Below, piece after piece: positions 24,973 through 34,243 of a stretch of DNA of 64,000 nt (position 1 is the stretch's first letter; every line of letters begins with the position of its first letter). The notes under the pieces are model-generated. The model was not told the origin of the DNA. It ran no database searches and saw only the letters and a list, made by a program, of their open reading frames with translations. The stretch comes from Phycisphaerales bacterium (lineage in GTDB: Bacteria; Planctomycetota; Phycisphaerae; Phycisphaerales; UBA1924). Made by a program: the position numbers and the translations under genes. Location: contig JAJDDD010000013.1 of the NCBI GenBank assembly GCA_029260495.1, positions 102,108 through 166,107 of the forward strand, written 5' to 3'.

Positions 24973-25266
24973 TCAAGACTCGCTGTTTCCAAACAACGAC
25001 ACCAGCCACGGAATCCAGAGGAGCACATGGACGGTCACGATCGCCCAGAAGACAATCAGGAATCGTGTATCGCGCGTCTTGTGGCGCAAGGCTTGCTGGG
25101 CGACCAGCGCGCCAGGCCAGCCGCCAGCCAGTTCAAGTAAGTGCAGCGTGCGTTCTCGCAAGCGCCGCCCCTCGCGCCGGGCGGCCCGCTTGTCGATCGC
25201 GTACGCAATAAATGCGATCACACTCATTCCAACGTAAGCAACTGCAAGAAGGATAAGAAGGTTCAT
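24973..25266 (-). CDS. DUF1294 family small membrane protein
   Basis: This 97-aa protein matches the DUF1294 family: a membrane helix near the N-terminus (about 3-22), the motif AYAIDKRAARR, then ERTLHLLELAGGWPGALVAQQALRHKTRD and a second helix FWAIVTVHVLLWIPWL. The function of the family is unknown; some members are fused to cold-shock domains, which is not the case here. It is convergent with rpoC and diverges from the DUF4190 gene, whose start is 66 bases away. The start is ATG 25266. Confidence 0.88.
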   Translation of the reverse strand: MNLLILLAVAYVGMSVIAFIAYAIDKRAARREGRRLRERTLHLLELAGGWPGALVAQQALRHKTRDTRFLIVFWAIVTVHVLLWIPWLVSLFGNSES

Positions 25267-25332
25267 AGGGGCATCCTTCGGCGAGGTCAGTTAGGCTATT
25301 CGGGGCGGCACCCGCTACGAAAGGGCATTGGA

Positions 25333-25989
25333 ATGAACGAGATGACATACACCGAGCCGGAGCGTCAAAGCAATGGGCTGGGGATCGCAAGTTTCGTTGT
25401 TTCGCTTGTCGCGCTCGTCACATGTCTTCTCCCGCTTTCGCCCATCGGGGTGATTCTGAGTTGCATCGCAATGTTCAAGCGACCTCGCGGATTTGCGATT
25501 GCAGGTTTGATTCTCGGTTTACTCGGAACGCTCATTGTGATTGTGTTTGTAGTCATCATCCTGGCTATCGGGTTGAGCATGGCCGCCGCGTTCGTCATGG
25601 TGGCCTCGATGCTGGGGTCAAATGCTCTGACAGTCTATGGGAGCATTGACGATCATTATGAAAACACCGGGACGTTGCCCGCCTCACTCGATGATCTCGG
25701 CCTCCCGTCAGCCACATTGCTGGATAATCATGGCGTCCCGTTCCGCTATATCCAGACCGAAGACGGAGGAGCGTTTTGGCTGATTTCCGATGGCCCCGAT
25801 GGGCTGCCGGACACGTCAGATGATTCCTGGGTCTGGCGCCGAGTCGAGCCGGATACCGGGTTTGAGTTGGTCATCGAAGGGAAGAACTTCATGAGCATTG
25901 ACACCGAGCCGCCGACGGGGAACCCACCGAAGGCAGCTCCCCCAGCGCCAGATGATTCACAAGTCTCAGATTCCCTCTCTGATCCATAA
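25333..25989 (+). CDS. DUF4190 membrane protein fused to a pseudopilin-like domain
   Basis: This 218-aa protein begins with a short polar stretch, then two membrane helices separated by a short loop (about 16-80), the layout of DUF4190 (GLGIASFVVSLVAL then AMFKRPRGFAIAGLILGLLGT). Residues about 100-190 resemble the soluble part of type II secretion protein G: YENTGTLPASLDDLGL, DNHGVPFRYI, then WLISDGPDGLPDTSDD. The tail is rich in Pro, Ala and Ser. ATG 25333 has AAGGG 8 bases upstream; the longer open frame from 25141 overlaps the opposite gene. No other pilin or secretion genes are nearby. Function is unknown. Confidence 0.75.
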   Translation: MNEMTYTEPERQSNGLGIASFVVSLVALVTCLLPLSPIGVILSCIAMFKRPRGFAIAGLILGLLGTLIVIVFVVIILAIGLSMAAAFVMVASMLGSNALTVYGSIDDHYENTGTLPASLDDLGLPSATLLDNHGVPFRYIQTEDGGAFWLISDGPDGLPDTSDDSWVWRRVEPDTGFELVIEGKNFMSIDTEPPTGNPPKAAPPAPDDSQVSDSLSDP

Positions 25990-26489
25990 TCAGTCAATCT
26001 TGCAGGTCAGTGGTGATTCAGCCCTTGAGCAACGGGGGCATTCGCCCGTAGAATATCCCCGCTCCGACCGTTCGGAGTTTGTTCATCAACACGACCCGCC
26101 CGTTGAAACGGCGTGGCCGATTCAGGCTCAGTGTCAGCGGCGCCCGGAGAACATTCTGGCGCCCTGAAACAAGAGCCCGCAGCGAGACCCAACGCTGCGC
26201 ATAGATTCACTCACTGAGATTCGCTTCATTGATCCAGCGCACTTCTCTATCCCGCGAATTCGATCGTTGCTCTTCAATTTTTACCTTGAGGCGTGCGTAC
26301 GAAGGCGCTGCGCCGCCGGGAGTTCGATCGTGCGTTGAGCGCATCATTCTGAAGCGCTGAAGCCAGTGAATAGATCGCGTCAGAGCAGAACAACGCTCAG
26401 ACGCCGGCCGTGTCCTTTCTCATCGGGCGGGAACAACAACCCGCTCCCGCGCAGCTGCGCTGCGCTTATCGCTTGGGAAGGACCAGCCG
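25990..26489. other. 500-base gene-free stretch before rny
   Basis: No convincing protein or known RNA gene is visible. It contains one terminator-like hairpin near its left end (26062-26083) and several short GC-rich palindromes, for example GGCGC-T-GCGCC near 26310. The right half is presumably the promoter and long leader of rny, but I could not pick a confident promoter. Confidence 0.6.
26062..26083 (+). terminator. Terminator-like hairpin after the DUF4190 gene
   Basis: CTCCGA (26062-26067) pairs with TCGGAG (26072-26077) around CCGT and is followed by TTTGTT. It sits 72 bases after the DUF4190 gene stop. The stem is short, so strength is uncertain. Confidence 0.4.
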
Positions 26490-28079
26490 ATGTTTTTCTG
26501 GTTGTCAACAACTGCCCCCGCCACGATGCCCGTCTGGCTGGGTGTGCTCATCGGGCTCATCATCGGCTCCGTGCTTACAGCCGTAGCGATGCGCCTCGTC
26601 GCTGGGCAGATTATCGCCCGCGCCAAGACAGATAGCGAGCGCATTCTTTCCGAAGCTGAACTGCAAGCCAGGAACACGCACCAGAAGGCCGAGCTCGACA
26701 CTGAGAAACTCATGCTCGATCGCACCCGCGATCAGGAGAAGAAGGCCGAGGAAGTCCGCAAGGATCTGCGCAGCCAGGAGAAGCGGCTTACCAAGCGCGA
26801 AGACCAGCTCGATCGCAAGTTCGACGCGCTCGGCCTGAAGGAAGATTCACTCGCCAAAACCAGCGAGAAGCTCAAAAGCCGCGAGCAAAAGCTCCAGGAC
26901 CGCGAAGAGGAGCTTGAAGGCGTCCTCGAAGAGCAACGGCTCGCTCTCATGCGCATCAGCGATCTCACCCGCGACGAAGCCAAGGAAATGCTCCTCGAGC
27001 GCGTCGAGGATGAAGTCAGGCATGATGCCGCCAAGCTCACTCGCCGGGTGATCGAACAGGCCGAGATGGAATCCAAGGAGAAAGCGCAGGAAATCACACT
27101 CATGGCGATTCAGCGCTACGCCGCCGAGGTGACCGCGGATTCCACCGTGCGCGCCGTGCCGATCCCCAGTGAAGATATGAAGGGCCGCATCATCGGCCGC
27201 GAAGGCCGAAACATCCGCGCCATCGAGCGCGCGACCGGCGCCGACATTATCGTCGATGACACCCCGGGAGTGATCGTCGTCTCGTGCTTTGACAAAGTGC
27301 GCCAGACTGTCGCCGCAGAGTCATTGCAAAAGCTCATCGCCGACGGCCGCGTGCATCCAACCCGTATCGAGGAGATCGTCGAGGGTGTGCGCGCCGACGT
27401 GCAGGAGCGCATTGTCAAGGCGGGGTCTGATGCAGGCCTGGAAGTCAAATTGCGCGGGCTTCATCCCAAGATCGCCGAAGCCATGGGAAAAATGCACTTC
27501 CGCATGAGCTTCGGGCAAAACGTCCTTCGGCACTCCGTCGAAGTTGCCTACCTCTGTCAGATCATCGCTGAACAACTCGGCCTCGACGGCGCCATCGCCA
27601 GACGCTGCGGATTTCTCCATGACATCGGCAAAGCCATGGACCACGAAATGGAGGGCGGGCATCCCAAGATCGGCATGGATTTCGCCCGCCAGCATGGCGA
27701 AAAAGAGCCCGTGCTCAATGCGATCGGCGGGCATCACGCCGACATCCCCTCTACGAGCTTCTATACGCCCATCGTCATGGCCGCCGACGCCGTTTCCAGC
27801 GCCCGCCCCGGCGCCCGGCGCGAATCACTGGAAAAATATGTACAGCGCCTTGAGCAACTCCAGGACATCGCGCTGGAACAGAAAGGTGTGGAGGAAGCCT
27901 ACGCCATTCAAGCCGGGCGCGAAGTCCGTGTCATGGTCGATGCGCGCAAAATCACGGACGACGAAGCCATGTTGGTCGCCAAAAATATCGCCGATCGCGT
28001 CAGTGAAGAAATGACATTCCCCGGTGAAATCAGAGTGACGGTGCTGCGCGAGACGCGAGCCATCGAGTACGCCAGATAG
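26490..28079 (+). CDS. rny: Ribonuclease Y
   Basis: RNase Y (529 aa) is a membrane-anchored endoribonuclease that starts mRNA decay. Order of domains: one N-terminal membrane helix (about 13-35), a long charged coiled coil (about 45-200), a KH RNA-binding domain (about 225-290, with GRIIGREGRNIRAIE), and an HD domain with the catalytic His-Asp pair at 377-378 (FLHDIGKAMDHE). The C-terminus ends with the usual GEIRVTVLRETRAIEYAR. GGAAGGA lies about 10 bases before ATG 26490. Length fits the family (about 520). Confidence 0.96.
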   Translation: MFFWLSTTAPATMPVWLGVLIGLIIGSVLTAVAMRLVAGQIIARAKTDSERILSEAELQARNTHQKAELDTEKLMLDRTRDQEKKAEEVRKDLRSQEKRLTKREDQLDRKFDALGLKEDSLAKTSEKLKSREQKLQDREEELEGVLEEQRLALMRISDLTRDEAKEMLLERVEDEVRHDAAKLTRRVIEQAEMESKEKAQEITLMAIQRYAAEVTADSTVRAVPIPSEDMKGRIIGREGRNIRAIERATGADIIVDDTPGVIVVSCFDKVRQTVAAESLQKLIADGRVHPTRIEEIVEGVRADVQERIVKAGSDAGLEVKLRGLHPKIAEAMGKMHFRMSFGQNVLRHSVEVAYLCQIIAEQLGLDGAIARRCGFLHDIGKAMDHEMEGGHPKIGMDFARQHGEKEPVLNAIGGHHADIPSTSFYTPIVMAADAVSSARPGARRESLEKYVQRLEQLQDIALEQKGVEEAYAIQAGREVRVMVDARKITDDEAMLVAKNIADRVSEEMTFPGEIRVTVLRETRAIEYAR

Positions 28080-28103
28080 CGCCTCGCAACTGCTCGCGCA
28101 AAA

Positions 28104-29951
28104 CTATCGCGTGCCCGCCAGGCGTCGCACTGTCATGTCAAATGTGCGCACCATCGTCGCATGAATTCCATACACCGTGATGGCGTACACCAGCACTGAC
28201 CCCAGACTTCCCGCAATTATCGCCGCCCGCAGCGATGAAAGCCCGCCTCCTTCCGAAAGCGTCGCCGCCCCCGCCTCAGCCGGACGCAGAACCAGCAACA
28301 TCGCCGTCACGGGATTCAGGCATGCGAGCGCAGGGCCGACATACTCAATGCCCGCCCCAGCCTTCCATCCGCACATCCCCACCACCCCCGAGATCGCCAC
28401 CACCACGCCAAACGTCGCGACAATCGACCCAATCGTTCCCTTGCTCTTCAGCGACCACTGCAGCCCGATGATCACGCAGAATGCGATAAACGGAACGATT
28501 GTCAGCGGCGCCACGAACGCCGCGACAGGCATGATCGCGGGCGTTTCAATCGTCACGGTGCCCAGCAGGTCCGTCGACATCACGCCGCCCGAACCTCCCG
28601 GACGCAGAAACAGTTCGTTGCGCACCGCCAGCACATACAACGCCGCCAGGACAACAGTAAGCGTTGGCACAGCCAGCATCGGCGCGAGATAGCTAATAAG
28701 CCCGCGCAGCTTGCCCATCAAATATGCGCTCGCCGTGATCGGCGTGATGAGCAGCAGGTCGAGCGTGCCATCTTCACGTTCGCGCGAAACCGCCGTCGCA
28801 GCCATATTGATCGCGACAAGCGCAATCACAGCGACCTCCGCCCACACCGTCGCCAGAAGCGCAAAGCGAAGATCAGCAATGCTCAAAAAACCACGATGGA
28901 ACGCAACAACCAGCCCCAGCCCCCACAGCAGCCCCGCAGCGACGAATGACCACCGGGCGATGATCTTCGGCAATGTCGCGCTCCGGGCGGCCGCCTCGCG
29001 CCACGCCACCGGGTTGTGCCACACCGTCCGCGCCGTGCGCCTCCGCTCCCCGGACGCGCCAACTCCCAACGCTCGGCGCCACAGCGGACGGCTCCCGCTC
29101 GTCCCCACCCGCCGCACCATCAGGCTGCTCAAAATAACCATCGCGGCGCTCGCAACCGAACTCCCCATGCACCACGCCAGCACCGGCGAGCCAAACCAGA
29201 ACCGCGAAATCGCTCCCATCTCCGCCAGCGCCGTCTCATCGGGTGTTCTGTAGTTGGAGGCAGCCAGCAGCGACTCCAGCGCCAAAAACGGATTCAATGG
29301 CGTCAACACCGTCACCTGCCCGGCGCCGCGCAGCGCCAAATCCAGCGATCCCGTAATCGCAAGGTACGACACAACACCCACAATAAACGTAAAGAGCGCC
29401 CGCTTGCCCGCCCAGCGCGAAACACTCAGAGTGATCGCCGTCGCCCCGACAAGCAGCGCAGCGCACGCGGCGATCGCGTAGCTTGCAAAAATCGAACTGC
29501 TCGGCGCCCCGCCAAAATATTGCACCACCGCAAAGAGCGGCAGCGATGCAAAAAGCAACGCCAGCACAAAAAAAAGCCGCCCGATCAGGTTCCCCAGCAC
29601 AATCTCGACCGCAGATAAGGGCGTTGTCAGCAGAATATCCCACGTCTTGGGATTCGCCTCCTGCGCAATCGCGCCGGACATAAAGACCGGCGCCAGCAGG
29701 CAGATCAACGCCACCTGAAAATAGGCTGTGAAGATAAAGCTGCTGGCCCCCGCCGCCGCCAGATCGCGGTAGTTCAGCTGGCTTGGCGCTGCCTTGATGA
29801 GCAACACCCACATCAAGACAGCGATCAGCACCGCCAGATACGCTGTCCGGATGTACAGATGGCGCGTCCGCCGCGACCCGCCCTGTACCAGGCGGACAGC
29901 GATCGGGTTCGTCGGACCCAGTCTCAGCAACCAACGAAGAAAAGCAGGCAC
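28104..29951 (-). CDS. ABC-2 type transporter permease-like membrane protein, no adjacent ATPase
   Basis: This 615-aa protein has about 12 hydrophobic segments spread over its length, and motifs of ABC-2 type permeases such as ANPKTWDILLTTPLSAVEIVLGNLIGR (near 100) and SREREDGTLDLLLITPITASAYLMGKLRG (near 390). The two similar halves suggest a duplicated permease. The substrate cannot be told. The partner ATP-binding subunit is not in this window. The start is GTG at 29951 with AGGA about 9 bases upstream. It lies convergent to rny and 60 bases downstream of the M28 peptidase on the same strand. Confidence 0.8.
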   Translation of the reverse strand: MPAFLRWLLRLGPTNPIAVRLVQGGSRRTRHLYIRTAYLAVLIAVLMWVLLIKAAPSQLNYRDLAAAGASSFIFTAYFQVALICLLAPVFMSGAIAQEANPKTWDILLTTPLSAVEIVLGNLIGRLFFVLALLFASLPLFAVVQYFGGAPSSSIFASYAIAACAALLVGATAITLSVSRWAGKRALFTFIVGVVSYLAITGSLDLALRGAGQVTVLTPLNPFLALESLLAASNYRTPDETALAEMGAISRFWFGSPVLAWCMGSSVASAAMVILSSLMVRRVGTSGSRPLWRRALGVGASGERRRTARTVWHNPVAWREAAARSATLPKIIARWSFVAAGLLWGLGLVVAFHRGFLSIADLRFALLATVWAEVAVIALVAINMAATAVSREREDGTLDLLLITPITASAYLMGKLRGLISYLAPMLAVPTLTVVLAALYVLAVRNELFLRPGGSGGVMSTDLLGTVTIETPAIMPVAAFVAPLTIVPFIAFCVIIGLQWSLKSKGTIGSIVATFGVVVAISGVVGMCGWKAGAGIEYVGPALACLNPVTAMLLVLRPAEAGAATLSEGGGLSSLRAAIIAGSLGSVLVYAITVYGIHATMVRTFDMTVRRLAGTR

Positions 29952-30011
29952 GCGTACATCCTATGCGCTTCTGGTACAGAAATACGGCTTTCACCGCAGG
30001 TAGGAGCGGAT

Positions 30012-31430
30012 TTATTCTCGCGCAGCTATCGGAAACACAACCGGGCTCCGGTACCCCTCCCGATCATATGCCCGCACGCCGAAGAGCCAGTTGTCCTTGC
30101 TCAGCTCAATCGTCGCCTCTGTCACCGGGCCCACATCCCGGGCGTGCTGCCACGTCGGCGCCGATGTCTCACGCCAGAGAACCTCATACCCCGCGACGTC
30201 AGGCTCAGGGCTCGCATCCCAGCGGATAGTTGTGTCGTTCATCAACTCCGCAATGATCAGCCTTGCAGCGCCAGGCGCCGAAGGCGCGTTCGCCAAGTGC
30301 GCCAGCGCGGCGCCATTGAGCTTCGTCACGTTCGCCAGATACTTCGCTTCAACAAACTCCAGCTCATCGCCATACCGCACGCCATCTTCAACCCGAACAT
30401 CCTGATGCTGCCGGTTGTACTCCTCGTGCATCACCGTCAGTCGAACACCCGCCGGATACCCCGCTTCGATAAACGCCGTATGGTCTCCACCGCGCAGAAA
30501 CCGGTCGTTCCGGTAGATGAGTGTCGGCTGAATCGTCAGATCGTGTAGTTCCGCGACCTCAGCCATATACCGCGCCAACTGCCGCGCCGGCGAATCATTC
30601 TCCGCCCCGAGCCGGGCGATCGTCGAAACTGCCTGCATCGTCGCAACCCGCGGAACGCCTTCGGAGAAGACGCGAATCGTCTTCCGCGAACGAGCAGCCT
30701 CCGCGCTGTCTGCCGCATGTTGCCCAGCCGGGTCGCCAACCGTGTCGTTATTCAGAACCGCGCGAACGTCCATCCCCTCAGCCTTCGCCGCCTCCGCGTG
30801 CAGCCTCGCCCCATACAGCCCCTGCTCCTCCCCTGTCGTCGCCATCAGCACAATCGTGCTGTCATATCGATGCTTCGCCATCACCCGCGCAAGCTCCATG
30901 AGCGCCGCCACCCCGGAAGCATCATCATTCGCCCCCGGTGCGTCAGACTCCGCATCCAGCGGGTCGCTCGCCCGGCTGTCAGCGTGTCCAAGCATGTAAT
31001 ACCGCCGATCCCGCGCCTCCGGCATCGCGCCGGGAATCTCCGCGATCACATTCGTAATTTCCACCGGCCGCATGATCCGCCGACCATCCGCCGGCTGCTC
31101 ATGCGCATCAAAATAAACGCGCATCGCATCATTGCCTGTTCGCCCCGACTCACGCGAAAACTCTTCAAACTGCGAAAGAATCCACCGCCGCGCCGCCCCA
31201 ACCCCGCGCGTGTCCGATGTCGTGTCGCTCATCGTGTGCCGCGTCCCAAATGACGCCAACCGATCCACATTGCCGATCACCCGCTCCGGCGATATCTCCG
31301 CCAGCATCGCCTCCACCTCAGCCGGCGCCCGCCGATCCCCAATCGTCCCGCGCTGTCCGCTTCCCGATGTGCACCCCACTGAGGCAAATGTCGTCATTGT
31401 CAGTCCAATCGCCAGAAGTGTTTTCAGCAT
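30012..31430 (-). CDS. M28 family metallopeptidase, lipoprotein, with fibronectin-like C-terminus
   Basis: This 472-aa protein is a zinc aminopeptidase of family M28. The signal peptide ends in a lipobox (SVGC, lipid-bearing Cys at residue 20), so it is likely anchored outside the cytoplasm. The zinc ligands of the family are visible: His in MLGHADSRAS (about 149), Asp in GANDDASG (about 169), the Glu pair in TGEEQGLYG (about 201-202), Asp in LNNDTVGD and a late His in VMHEEYN. Residues about 380-470 resemble a fibronectin type III domain. I chose ATG 31430 over 31493 because it begins the signal peptide. It diverges from murD with 44 bases between starts. Confidence 0.85.
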   Translation of the reverse strand: MLKTLLAIGLTMTTFASVGCTSGSGQRGTIGDRRAPAEVEAMLAEISPERVIGNVDRLASFGTRHTMSDTTSDTRGVGAARRWILSQFEEFSRESGRTGNDAMRVYFDAHEQPADGRRIMRPVEITNVIAEIPGAMPEARDRRYYMLGHADSRASDPLDAESDAPGANDDASGVAALMELARVMAKHRYDSTIVLMATTGEEQGLYGARLHAEAAKAEGMDVRAVLNNDTVGDPAGQHAADSAEAARSRKTIRVFSEGVPRVATMQAVSTIARLGAENDSPARQLARYMAEVAELHDLTIQPTLIYRNDRFLRGGDHTAFIEAGYPAGVRLTVMHEEYNRQHQDVRVEDGVRYGDELEFVEAKYLANVTKLNGAALAHLANAPSAPGAARLIIAELMNDTTIRWDASPEPDVAGYEVLWRETSAPTWQHARDVGPVTEATIELSKDNWLFGVRAYDREGYRSPVVFPIAARE

Positions 31431-31474
31431 CCCAGTAGCATACCGCCCAGCCAACGCCCACCTAAACTCTCCCC

Positions 31475-32917
31475 ATGCCCCAGCCATCGCCACTCCGCAC
31501 CCAGCAACTCGCAGGCGCTCGCGCCGTCGTCATGGGGCTCGGCAGTTTCGGCGGCGGCGCAGGAGCTGCCCAATTCCTCGCCAACTCCGGCGCCGACGTG
31601 CTCGTCACCGACCTGCGCCCCCCCGATGCACTCACCGACTCCCTCTCTGACCTCCGCGACGCTCTCGATCACAACAAAATCACACTCCGCCTCGGCGAGC
31701 ACAACGTCTCCGACTTCACCACTGCCGACTTCATCGTCGCAAGCCCCGCCGTCCCCAAACCCTGGGACAACCGCTTCCTCCGCGCCGCCCAAGCTGCCGG
31801 CGTCCCCATCACCACCGAGATGCGCCTTCTCCTTGAGCGCCTCCCAAATCTCCAAAATGTCATCGGCGTCACCGGAACCGCAGGCAAATCAACAACCGCC
31901 GCCATGATCGCCCATGCCTTGCGTCACGTCGCTCCCGCGCTTGATCCCTCCCCCCGCGTCCATCTCGGCGGCAACATCGGCGGCTCCCTCCTCCCGTCCG
32001 TTGACGCCATCCATGAACATGACTGGGTCGTCCTCGAACTCTCCAGCTTCATGCTCTATTGGCTCGGCCAAGGCGTCGGCGCCGCTGATCAACCCGGCTT
32101 TTCCCCCGCCATCGCTGTGCTGACCAACCTCGCCTCCAACCACCTCGATTGGCATCCCGACTTTGCCCACTACATCCAAAGCAAAGCCAATATCTTCCGC
32201 TGCCAGCGCCCATCTGGTTCAGCCATCATCCCCTCTGAGACTTGGGAGCAGCATCGCGAACACCTTGCCTCCGCAATGACAACCGGCGCCCAACTCTGCA
32301 CCGACATCCGCACAGACAACCTACCGCCCCTCAAACTCCCCGGCGTCCACAATCGCAAGAACGCTGCCCTCGCGCTCGCCGCCATCAACGCCGTCCTCTC
32401 TCCATCAGCTGCGATCCAGGAACAACTCTGCGACGCCCTCGCCAACTTCCCCGGTCTTCCCCATCGCATGCAGCTCATTGCCGAGCGAGCCAACGAATCC
32501 GGCGCTCCGCCCGCTCGCATCTACAACGATTCCAAATCGACAACCCCGGAAGCAACCGCTCTCGCCATTGCAGCGCTTCTTGAGAATCCCGATCCCCTCG
32601 CAGTCCACCTCATTTGCGGCGGATATGACAAAGGGCTTTCGCTCGCCCCGCTCATCGAAGCAGCCACTCTTTGCAAGGCCGTCTACACGATCGGCGCCAC
32701 CGGCCCCGCGATCGCGACAGCTCTGAAAGAGACGCCGAACCAGCATGCCAACGTCATCGAAGCGGGCTCGCTGAAGTCCGCCGTCAAGCAGGCGCTCAAT
32801 CAGCTCCAGCCCGGCGACGCGATCCTCCTCAGCCCCGGCTGCGCCTCCTGGGACCAGTTTCGAGACTACCGTGAGCGCGGCGACGCCTTCATTCGGGCCA
32901 TCGAAATGGTCCAGTGA
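31475..32917 (+). CDS. murD: UDP-N-acetylmuramoyl-L-alanine--D-glutamate ligase
   Basis: MurD (480 aa) adds D-glutamate to UDP-MurNAc-L-alanine in peptidoglycan synthesis. The N-terminal Rossmann-like domain contains GLGSFGGGAGAAQFL, the ATP site GTAGKST is at about 134-140, then NLASNHLDWH, the central-domain motif GVHNRKNAALALAA, and the C-terminal YNDSKSTTPEATALA and LLSPGCASWDQFRDY, all characteristic of MurD. Its presence fits planctomycetes having peptidoglycan. It is not within a dcw cluster here. The start is ATG 31475. recA begins 140 bases downstream. Confidence 0.96.
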   Translation: MPQPSPLRTQQLAGARAVVMGLGSFGGGAGAAQFLANSGADVLVTDLRPPDALTDSLSDLRDALDHNKITLRLGEHNVSDFTTADFIVASPAVPKPWDNRFLRAAQAAGVPITTEMRLLLERLPNLQNVIGVTGTAGKSTTAAMIAHALRHVAPALDPSPRVHLGGNIGGSLLPSVDAIHEHDWVVLELSSFMLYWLGQGVGAADQPGFSPAIAVLTNLASNHLDWHPDFAHYIQSKANIFRCQRPSGSAIIPSETWEQHREHLASAMTTGAQLCTDIRTDNLPPLKLPGVHNRKNAALALAAINAVLSPSAAIQEQLCDALANFPGLPHRMQLIAERANESGAPPARIYNDSKSTTPEATALAIAALLENPDPLAVHLICGGYDKGLSLAPLIEAATLCKAVYTIGATGPAIATALKETPNQHANVIEAGSLKSAVKQALNQLQPGDAILLSPGCASWDQFRDYRERGDAFIRAIEMVQ

Positions 32918-32956
32918 TGGGTCACAGATCGGAGTATGGCCTGTCCCGAGTATTTT

Positions 32957-33033
32957 CCAAACAAAAGTACCAAAAACATCCCAAACAAACTTGACATGCC
33001 CGGAAAAATCGCCATCCTGACGTTCACCAAACA
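32957..33033. repeat. Repeated CCAAACA motif upstream of recA, with a TTGACA box
   Basis: CCAAACAAA occurs at 32957-32965 and 32981-32989, exactly 24 bases apart, with a variant CCAAAAACA between them at 32970 and CCAAACA again at 33027-33033. A perfect -35-like TTGACA lies at 32991-32996, but the -10 region is unclear. The repeats may be regulatory sites for recA. Confidence 0.35.
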
Positions 33034-33057
33034 TTGACCCACTCAGGAGCCCGCGAT

Positions 33058-34197
33058 ATGGTCGCCACAGCAGAGAAGAAAACCCGGACCAACAGCAGGT
33101 CCGCCGCCTCCAAAACCAATGCGAAGGACTCCGAAATGGCTGTCACCATCGAGGATAAGGGCCGCACCCAGGCTCTGGATCGAGCTGTCTCTCAGATCGA
33201 ACAGACCTTTGGCAAAGGCGCCATCATGCGCCTCGATGAGGACGCCCATCTCGCCATCCCCGGAATCTCCACTGGCGCCCTCTCACTTGACCTCGCCCTC
33301 GGCGGCAAGGGGCTTCCCCGTGGTCGCATCGTCGAAATCTACGGCCCGGAATCCTCCGGCAAAACCACCCTCGCACTCACCGTCGTCGGCAACTGTCAAA
33401 AGACCGGCGTCGCCGCCTTCATCGACGCTGAGCACGCCCTGGATCCCTCCTGGGCTCGCCGCCTTGGCGTCAATATCGATGACCTGCTCGTTTCTCAGCC
33501 GGATTCAGGCGAGCAGGCCCTTGAGATTTGCGAACTCCTCGTCCGCTCAAACGCCGTCGATATCGTCGTGATCGATTCAGTCGCAGCGCTCATTCCGCGA
33601 GCGGAAATCGAAGGCGAAATGGGCGACTCTCACATGGGCCTCCAAGCCCGCCTCATGAGCCAGGCGATGCGCAAGCTCACCGGCGCGATCAGCAAATCGA
33701 GCTGCACTGTCATTTTCATCAACCAGATTCGCGAGAAGATCGGTGTGATGTTCGGCTCACCCGAAACAACGCCCGGCGGACGCGCCCTCAAGTTCTACGC
33801 ATCCATCCGCATCGATATTCGCAGAACCGGCGCCATCAAGGAAGGCGACACCCACACCGGCAACCATGTGCGCACGCGAGTCGTCAAGAACAAAGTCGCA
33901 CCGCCTTTCCGCGACGCTGAGTTTGACATCATGTTCACCGAAGGCATCTCGATCATGGGCGATCTGCTCGATCTTGGCGTCAAGGACGGCATCGTGGACA
34001 AGTCCGGCGCCTGGTTCAGCTACGGCGAGGTTCGCCTCGGGCAGGGACGCGAAAACTCCAAGCGGTTCCTCAGTGACAATCCCGAACTGGCTGAGGACAT
34101 TCGCACCAAAATTCTCATCAGTCGCGGCGTGATTAAAGACCCGTCAAATCCAGAACCCGCAGTCACAGCCGCAGATACAGATGCAGACAAAAAGTAG
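33058..34197 (+). CDS. recA: Recombinase RecA
   Basis: RecA (379 aa) forms filaments on single-stranded DNA for homologous recombination and SOS induction. Walker [10 protein letters not shown] is at 96-104; [21 protein letters not shown] and [20 protein letters not shown] are intact, as is the L2 loop region [22 protein letters not shown] basic N-terminal extension of about 25 residues precedes the conserved core. I chose ATG 33058 because AGGAG lies 8 bases upstream; the frame extends to a TTG at 33034. No recX follows. Confidence 0.97.
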   Translation: MVATAEKKTRTNSRSAASKTNAKDSEMAVTIEDKGRTQALDRAVSQIEQTFGKGAIMRLDEDAHLAIPGISTGALSLDLALGGKGLPRGRIVEIYGPESSGKTTLALTVVGNCQKTGVAAFIDAEHALDPSWARRLGVNIDDLLVSQPDSGEQALEICELLVRSNAVDIVVIDSVAALIPRAEIEGEMGDSHMGLQARLMSQAMRKLTGAISKSSCTVIFINQIREKIGVMFGSPETTPGGRALKFYASIRIDIRRTGAIKEGDTHTGNHVRTRVVKNKVAPPFRDAEFDIMFTEGISIMGDLLDLGVKDGIVDKSGAWFSYGEVRLGQGRENSKRFLSDNPELAEDIRTKILISRGVIKDPSNPEPAVTAADTDADKK

Positions 34198-34235
34198 CCT
34201 CCGGGAGTAATGAGGATCCGAATCCTGAAGGAGGC
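34197..34235 (+). promoter_or_regulatory. Possible RNA hairpin covering the ribosome site of the VOC gene
   Basis: GCCTCC (34197-34202) can pair with GGAGGC (34230-34235), and inside it AGGAT (34213-34217) pairs with ATCCT (34222-34226). GGAGG is the ribosome site of the next gene (ATG 34244), so the structure could limit its translation. Confidence 0.35.
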
Positions 34236-34243
34236 GCTGCGCT

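Noticed and set aside
25141..25332. Longer N-terminal extension of the DUF4190 protein
   Set aside because: It runs opposite the DUF1294 gene and lacks a ribosome site; the start at 25333 has one.
26320..26345. tRNA-like TTCGA stretch in the gap before rny
   Set aside because: No cloverleaf can be formed around it.
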